Source of the DNA: Agelas oroides
Lineage: Eukaryota > Porifera > Demospongiae > Agelasida > Agelasidae
Direction: 5' to 3'
DNA: 64,000 nucleotides
Assembly: GCA_949130485.1 (NCBI GenBank)
Contig: OX422189.1
Location: 5,843,920 to 5,907,919, forward strand
Shown here in pieces: positions 58,383 through 64,000 of this stretch (the stretch's first letter is position 1; each line of letters starts with the position of its first letter). The translations under genes were made by a program, and so were the position numbers. The notes beneath the pieces were generated by a model. It was not told where the DNA came from, did no database searches, and worked only from the letters and a program-made list of their open reading frames with translations.

Positions 58383-59014
58383 ATCCCACACAATACTAAA
58401 GTGCATGTATAAGCAGTTTTCTTTAGTCTACATAATTATGTTTAGCAACATACTAAAGTCTTGTGAAATTGAGTTGTAACTGCTTATGAGGGCTCCATTA
58501 GCACATTATCTCAGGGTTGCAACCATGCATTGGCAGAGTGCTTAGTAAGTCTGAGGGTATGCATGAAGCCCATTTTCACGTATGCTACATTGTTGCTATG
58601 CAGCTGAGATTGCTATCCTACAATATATATTGTGTAAATGGTATACACAAAAAATATTTTATGGTGACCATAACAGGTCATGTGATCTATTGGGGCCGAT
58701 CTATCAGTAAGTATATAGACCTGTAAATGAAAGTTAGGTCAACTCATTATGGCTTGATATGAACATATTTATTGTACAACTAGCTACGCAGCACAGCAGG
58801 TAGCTAACTGGACCTTGTGTACACAAGTTAGTTATAGACTTGTATGTGACAATAATATTTATGAAAACAACAATGCTACGTACATTTGCACACCAGTTAA
58901 AAATTACCACAGCTAGCTGAACATTGTTCACCTACTGCATAGCAGTAAATATGCACTTAATATGAGCTAGTTACTTCATACTGTGATAAAATACAAATTT
59001 ACTGGAACTTATTC
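58383..59014. other. Gene-free spacer between the palindrome and the beta-helix gene
   Basis: A/T-rich sequence. No exon or clear repeat was recognised. Confidence 0.5.
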
Positions 59015-62000
59015 TCAGCTCTCATTCTCTTCAGCAAGTAGTGGTTCTCGGTCCTGGTCAAACCGAACAAAGGGAGGCCAATCTTCCATTGAAATATGTG
59101 GTTCCTGTTCATCTGCCTCTTCATCATTGTTGGCAAGCAAGGGTTCAAGTACTTCGGGTTCAGGACCATCATGCAACTTTCTTCTCTGAAAGCACCTCCA
59201 TGCTGCTAGTTGCGTGTAGGTGTGGTACGTAATGATTCCAATGAATGTTATGAGTGCTGTAGCGACTGAACAATATGTAAAGACTGCTTGGTATCCATTA
59301 GCACTCTGGTGGGAGTAAGTAGTGGCTATACAAAGAGCACCTAAGTTAAGTAGGAATGAAGACTCAAGAATATCAAGTGGCATCTTATTGTAGATTCCAG
59401 AGCGAAAGAACCAAGCTAGTATCAGAAGAGCAAGACATACGATGGCAGTCACCACGGTGTTAATAATTTGCTCTCCAAATACATTTATGCCGTAAAGTGT
59501 AAAAAGGAAAATGCGCACAAGAAGAAGCAGTCCGGTCCAAAAGTGGGTTTTGTCTGTATAAGGACCACTGTAAGCGTCAAACAGAGGCTTGAGTTTTCTG
59601 ACCCAAAACAGCAACCGGAAGTTTGATCTCCTCTGAAGACAGCGAATAAAGAACAGTACACATGCATATGGTAGCGAAAGTGCTCCAAAGGCAAGAGCAG
59701 TAACAGCCAATGGAATATGCCTCCCATGGAAGTACTTTATATTACCATCATATAGCCACACCAGCTCAGTTTCTTCTGTACTGTATGATAAAACAGCAAA
59801 TGACAATGCGGTGATAATTGATCGGAGAAGCTTGGCGTAAGAAAGGAGGAATAACGTTGCCAGTACTTTGACAGCATTCCTACCAACTAGCCTTGTTACA
59901 GTGCTGTATCTGCGACTTAGAATGATAATTATTGCAGCAATCAACCAGATGTAAACTGGAAAGACAAACTGCATCCAGGCCTTTACATAGGCATTCATCC
60001 CATCATAGAAGCAGGTTGTGATTCCGAAATCTAGGTTTAACCAGGCCACAAAAACCTGGAGCATTTTGCTGAAAGAATTTGTTTGTGTTGGTGGAAAGAA
60101 TGTGGCAGCATTGATCTGCACAATGTTGACGTAGAAAACAAGGCCGTTGACTGTTCCTTCTGAGACGGTGAGATTACAAAGAGTCAGTAGAATTACAAGG
60201 ACTAGACCAGCAGCTGCAAAGACAAGCAGAAGAAAAGGGTAGTAGTTGGAACAGGGAAGACACTGAGATGTGCCAAGTACAACACTGAGTCCTTCCTGAC
60301 ATGCTCCACATAGTACTCCAGTCCGGTTGTAAGCACACTGTTTATCTTGCAAGAATGATCTTTTTGTGGTTGGAATACTAACCTCGTGTGGCAAACAGAA
60401 GTCAAATGGACAATAGTGAAACGCTATCACAGTAGTTTGTATGATATTGGATGGTGGCTCATGTCCAATCCACACTGGAGGATGGCGCAGAATAGTTTCT
60501 CTAGTGATGTCACACTCTACTCCATTATCTGCTAATAGAGGGACACAATCACAGTAACCAGCTTGGCTCAATACAAATCCTAGTGGACACTTCTTAAATT
60601 TTATGATAATATATGTTGGATGAAGGAGACTTGCTGTTGGAATGTTACTCTCAGCAACAGGTTGTTGAACTGTTAAGAAAAGACGTACACTCTTAGAGTG
60701 ATGTGTTGAGTGATTTGTGAATATTGTATAATTCAGCTGATTGCACTGAGGTTTCTTTATTGTTTGTGAATCTTGAAAAGGACCAAGGTGCAAGGTTTCA
60801 TTTGTCAGAGTAGCAATGACATCTCCAGGAACTGCACCATTCCTCTGTCCAACAACCACCGCCATTGTAGTGAATGTTTCCCCAGGGCAGACTCTCCTAC
60901 TGATTGTTGTGTGCATACAGATTGGCTTGCTACCACTGCAATGGCAGACTCGATATGGATTAGAAGATATGATTGAGTGGTGTGTGCTTGACTTGGGTGT
61001 GACATGGAAGACTTTGTTGAAGACATCTTTACTTGTTACAGAGTGGTTTCTTGAGTAAACTTTAATATCTAGCCATGTCAGAAGTAATCGGCAGGAGTCT
61101 ACAGAACCACCATAAAGATCACTTCCTGCATATGAAGCTGTGTTGTTTACAATCTCAACATGAATTGTCTCCAGATATTTTATTGAAAGAAACTGGAAGA
61201 AGCAAGTAGCTATTGGTTGCATGCAGTCATCTTCCACGTAGATGCCACCACCAGAGTGCAGAGCCTTGTTATTGGTCAAACTCAAACTGCTGTTTGCCTG
61301 TAAGTACATGAGTGAACCACCACACAGCAGCAACCCACCTCCAATGACACCAGTATTCCTATGGATTCTTATATTCCCTTGGAAGATAATATTACCATGA
61401 GATGCTATCAGTGCCGTTGAGTTGTTGTCTTCAAAGCTGCACTCTAGGAATTCCACACTATCCACCTCATAGATGAAGACTGCTCCAGTGGATGCATAAT
61501 GGACACTATGCAGGTTGGAATGTGAAAAATTACACCGTTTGAATGCAGTTTGCAGCTGTGGAACACCATGTTGTATGTATCCGGGGACCTTGTATGTTGT
61601 AATATGTGCGGCTGCTCCGCCCTCACGAGAGAACACACTGTTGTTGTAAAATGTGCAGTTTTCAAATAAAATGTTTCCTCCAGAACAGAATGCACTAGAC
61701 GTTGTAATGCTATTAAAATAGAGCCCTCCGCCATACTTTAAAGCTGAATTTCCAATAAAGTGACTGTCTGAGAAGCGAAAAATATTTGCAAAGCTGCATG
61801 TATGGTTCCCAGTAGAGATCGATGCTTGCAGGAGGTTGACATATGCTCCTCCACCACGATGAGATATGCCATCTTCAATGTAGCTGTTGCTGAGTGTGAG
61901 GGCATTTGAGGGGAAATGGTGCGTGGCATTATGGAAGTCAAGGGCTAAGTTTCCTCCATCACTGTATGCTGTGTTACCACAAAAAAAGCTGTCCGTTATG

Positions 62001-62740
62001 GTAATTTTGACATTTGTGCACATGACCAAAAGTGACAGTCCACTTGCACCTCCATGTGGATTTATTCCATATAGAAAATTTGAAGAGCTGATATGAAGAT
62101 AGCTAATTTCACTACCAGGGCATTTCTTGTAAAAAACCTGTATGTTTCCACCGTAGTAGCCAATTGTGCCAGAGTTGTAAGCAAACGTGGACTTAGATAT
62201 TGAAGAGTTGCCAAGAACCAAATTAGCAGTAAGTCCATAGCCAGTGCTATTGCGTACAGTAACTTCCACAACTGTTAAATCAATTACTGCATAAAATAGC
62301 AAAGCAGCATATCTGTGGTGACTCCATACACCCCCACAGCCAACAAAAGTAAGCAATTCCACAGAGAGGTTTGTTATATTTTTGAAACTGAACCCAGTTT
62401 TTCCCTTGCATTCAATTCTGCTGGAAGGCTCCAGCAGTCCTTGTAGGCCAGTGATCTTTTGGCCTTTCCCTCCCAGTGTTAACCTGGAAATGTCCTCTAT
62501 TAGTAGCAGCTTGTCACTCCATAACTGGTGTGTTCCTTCCAGGAAGATAAAGGTCGCATTTGTAGTGAAGAACTCTGCCACATTGTTGGTATAATAGTTC
62601 AGAATCTTACACGGCTTATATGGACATGGGGTAGTATCTGTTTCTGGTTTCACGTAGTAAGTAAGTGCAGTGACTTTGAATGAATGAGCACTCAGCAGAC
62701 CAACAAGCACAAGTGACGCTAAAACACTGCAGCTTGTCAT
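59015..62740 (-). CDS. Beta-helix ectodomain, multi-pass membrane protein (sponge-type), intronless
   Basis: The minus ORF is 1241 residues from ATG 62740; the open frame extends 17 codons upstream to a GTG, preceded by an acceptor-like CTCCAG. A signal peptide (SVLASLVLVGLLSAHS) leads into about 600 residues of short repeats rich in N-x-S/T sites and GG turns (NTAYSDGGNL, NSALKYGGGLYF, NKALHSGGGIYV), the pattern of a right-handed parallel beta-helix. A Cys-rich juxtamembrane part follows (CPLGFVLSQAGYCDC, GVLCGACQEGLSVVLGTSQC). About eight TM segments lie between roughly residues 835 and 1170 (NGLVFYVNIVQIN and others), then an acidic cytosolic tail with two EPLLA motifs like dileucine sorting signals. 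Likely a surface receptor or adhesion protein; its ligand is unknown. Confidence 0.85.
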   Translation of the reverse strand: MTSCSVLASLVLVGLLSAHSFKVTALTYYVKPETDTTPCPYKPCKILNYYTNNVAEFFTTNATFIFLEGTHQLWSDKLLLIEDISRLTLGGKGQKITGLQGLLEPSSRIECKGKTGFSFKNITNLSVELLTFVGCGGVWSHHRYAALLFYAVIDLTVVEVTVRNSTGYGLTANLVLGNSSISKSTFAYNSGTIGYYGGNIQVFYKKCPGSEISYLHISSSNFLYGINPHGGASGLSLLVMCTNVKITITDSFFCGNTAYSDGGNLALDFHNATHHFPSNALTLSNSYIEDGISHRGGGAYVNLLQASISTGNHTCSFANIFRFSDSHFIGNSALKYGGGLYFNSITTSSAFCSGGNILFENCTFYNNSVFSREGGAAAHITTYKVPGYIQHGVPQLQTAFKRCNFSHSNLHSVHYASTGAVFIYEVDSVEFLECSFEDNNSTALIASHGNIIFQGNIRIHRNTGVIGGGLLLCGGSLMYLQANSSLSLTNNKALHSGGGIYVEDDCMQPIATCFFQFLSIKYLETIHVEIVNNTASYAGSDLYGGSVDSCRLLLTWLDIKVYSRNHSVTSKDVFNKVFHVTPKSSTHHSIISSNPYRVCHCSGSKPICMHTTISRRVCPGETFTTMAVVVGQRNGAVPGDVIATLTNETLHLGPFQDSQTIKKPQCNQLNYTIFTNHSTHHSKSVRLFLTVQQPVAESNIPTASLLHPTYIIIKFKKCPLGFVLSQAGYCDCVPLLADNGVECDITRETILRHPPVWIGHEPPSNIIQTTVIAFHYCPFDFCLPHEVSIPTTKRSFLQDKQCAYNRTGVLCGACQEGLSVVLGTSQCLPCSNYYPFLLLVFAAAGLVLVILLTLCNLTVSEGTVNGLVFYVNIVQINAATFFPPTQTNSFSKMLQVFVAWLNLDFGITTCFYDGMNAYVKAWMQFVFPVYIWLIAAIIIILSRRYSTVTRLVGRNAVKVLATLFLLSYAKLLRSIITALSFAVLSYSTEETELVWLYDGNIKYFHGRHIPLAVTALAFGALSLPYACVLFFIRCLQRRSNFRLLFWVRKLKPLFDAYSGPYTDKTHFWTGLLLLVRIFLFTLYGINVFGEQIINTVVTAIVCLALLILAWFFRSGIYNKMPLDILESSFLLNLGALCIATTYSHQSANGYQAVFTYCSVATALITFIGIITYHTYTQLAAWRCFQRRKLHDGPEPEVLEPLLANNDEEADEQEPHISMEDWPPFVRFDQDREPLLAEENES

Positions 62741-63239
62741 TCTGGAGAGGTGAGAAATGAAATGAAATGTGAACTTCCACTGTATGAACACTGGTCTATA
62801 ACATTTGCAGAGTGTCTGTAGTTATGTATTTACCTTAAAAACTAGTTTTTCACCTCGAAACCTAATTCCTAAAATTTCTTTCCAAGATAAACAAAAGCCT
62901 GAGGTATAGCTACAGTTCATGTGATTTATGATTTGCATTCTCTAGCTGGCAATATTCTATACTCTCATTCTCTGCCCCCTTCACTTCCTGGTCTCTCTTT
63001 GGTACATCACAGTCATGCATAGTACACACTGCAACTAATCAGAACAATATTCCAAGTGATTGAAGTTATTACTCCAGTTTCATGGTTCAGTATGTAACAT
63101 AATTTACAATCAAAATTAGCTACCATCATCAAACTCCATTAAGAATCATAGATGCTTATATAATAGCTAATGAATCCTTGTCTCAAAATACACACCACTC
63201 CAGTTCAAATAATCTGTAAAATGAGCTCACTGAAACTGA

Positions 63240-63308
63240 AACCATTTATAGGTTGTTTAACTGATATGGGACTGCATCCCATGTCAGTTAAACAACCTAT
63301 AAATGGTT
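63240..63308. repeat. 31-bp hairpin (one mismatch), 7-nt loop, with adjacent third copy
   Basis: AACCATTTATAGGTTGTTTA (63240 onward) pairs with 63278-63308 around ACTGCAT. GGTTGTTTAACTG recurs again at 63305-63317, directly after the right arm. Confidence 0.95.
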
Positions 63309-63317
63309 GTTTAACTG

Positions 63318-64000
63318 TGGCTACCATCTCCAAGATCTATACCATGTGAGTCTAGCTCCATGTGTCACTGTTTTTTCCTTCCCGCCAGTTATCTGTACTC
63401 CATTTAGTGCTCACTTCCGGATGTTTTTACATTTTATACCAGCTGTACTTCTCATGTTCCTTATTGCCACTGAAGAGGACTACCGTAGGGTAGTCGAAAT
63501 GTTTGGCTATTACAATTTTTGTTTTGAACGGCTAGTGTTGACACAAAAAAGGACCAAGTACAAGCTAACGATATGCACAAGTGTAAAGCAAGTAAAGGCA
63601 TGCCTTGCTATTCAGTCTTAAGTGCACTCATGTTTAGTTCGTCCTTGAGGGTGAGGTTTGTTTTGATAAAGCTATTTGAAAAAAGCTTTTTACCAAACTA
63701 TATAGCTAGAGTACAGGTAAATCTGCATCACTATACTCTAGGTTCTGTGGGCACTTTGGGGTACGGTTTAGACTTAGTACATAGTATATCATACCAGAAT
63801 GAATTATACATCCTTGGTATTAATCTACTATGTACTCATATATATTACTCATGAGAGCTTTTTGATGTTGATGTTGTGTTTGATAACTAGATATTGAGCA
63901 CTGAGCAGCTACTGCATGCAATCAAGAGTGTACAATGGTCATACAAGTCAATAGCCCATTGCCTGACTATATATATCACTTTTACACATGACTGTGTATG
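63318..64000. other. Right-edge region without a supported gene
   Basis: Short plus-strand ORFs (63307-63854) have no recognisable motif. The text is A/T-rich. It is either upstream flank of the beta-helix gene or part of something beyond the window. Confidence 0.4.

Noticed and set aside
57849-58412. Two nearly identical 90-residue ORFs on opposite strands
   Set aside because: They are the two arms of the palindrome. There is no codon or domain support.

Overview
The window looks like animal nuclear DNA, and a sponge (demosponge) is the best guess. Genes are split by short GT-AG introns. There is a full-length ECT2 cytokinesis RhoGEF, an ING-type PHD finger, and families known to be expanded in sponges: Roc/COR-like NTPase plus ZU5, kelch plus TKL-like kinase, an intronless beta-helix multi-pass membrane protein, and a small Cys-rich secreted protein. 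The phylum call is inference. No bacterial operons, CRISPR arrays or rRNA were seen.

Every host gene I can support lies on the minus strand. From low to high coordinates: a Roc/COR/ZU5 gene (1-3292, open at the left edge); a kelch-only gene of 402 codons (6146-10825); ECT2 in 25 exons, 849 codons, all phases consistent (14256-28022); a kelch/coiled-coil/kinase gene of 779 codons in 5 exons (40392-46023); an ING-type PHD gene whose 5' end is unresolved (52936-55677); an intronless secreted protein (57028-57795); and an intronless beta-helix/multi-TM protein (about 59015-62740). The two kelch genes share four exons of identical length and phase, so they are paralogues. One carries a kinase after the kelch block and the other ends there.

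The space between and inside genes is dominated by non-autonomous DNA transposons. The main family has TAGCCTCGTTCCCAGGCC / TAGTCTCGTCCCCAGACC termini and 9-bp target-site duplications, seen exactly at seven loci. Two hAT-like elements (8-bp TSD), a pogo-like and a mariner-like element (TA), and a TTAA-flanked element were also found. A degraded non-LTR retrotransposon (34.15-39.25 kb, plus strand) has its ORF1 zinc finger split by one hAT-like element, which itself carries a copy of the 9-bp-TSD family. A 24-copy 45-bp minisatellite (46.4-47.45 kb) appears to be tandemly amplified from a tiny member of that family. A 69-bp satellite (49.15-51.17 kb) has a 518-bp higher-order repeat.

Functionally, ECT2 drives cleavage-furrow RhoA activation. 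The kelch, kinase, Roc/ZU5 and beta-helix genes look like signalling or surface-recognition genes, but their partners cannot be read from sequence.
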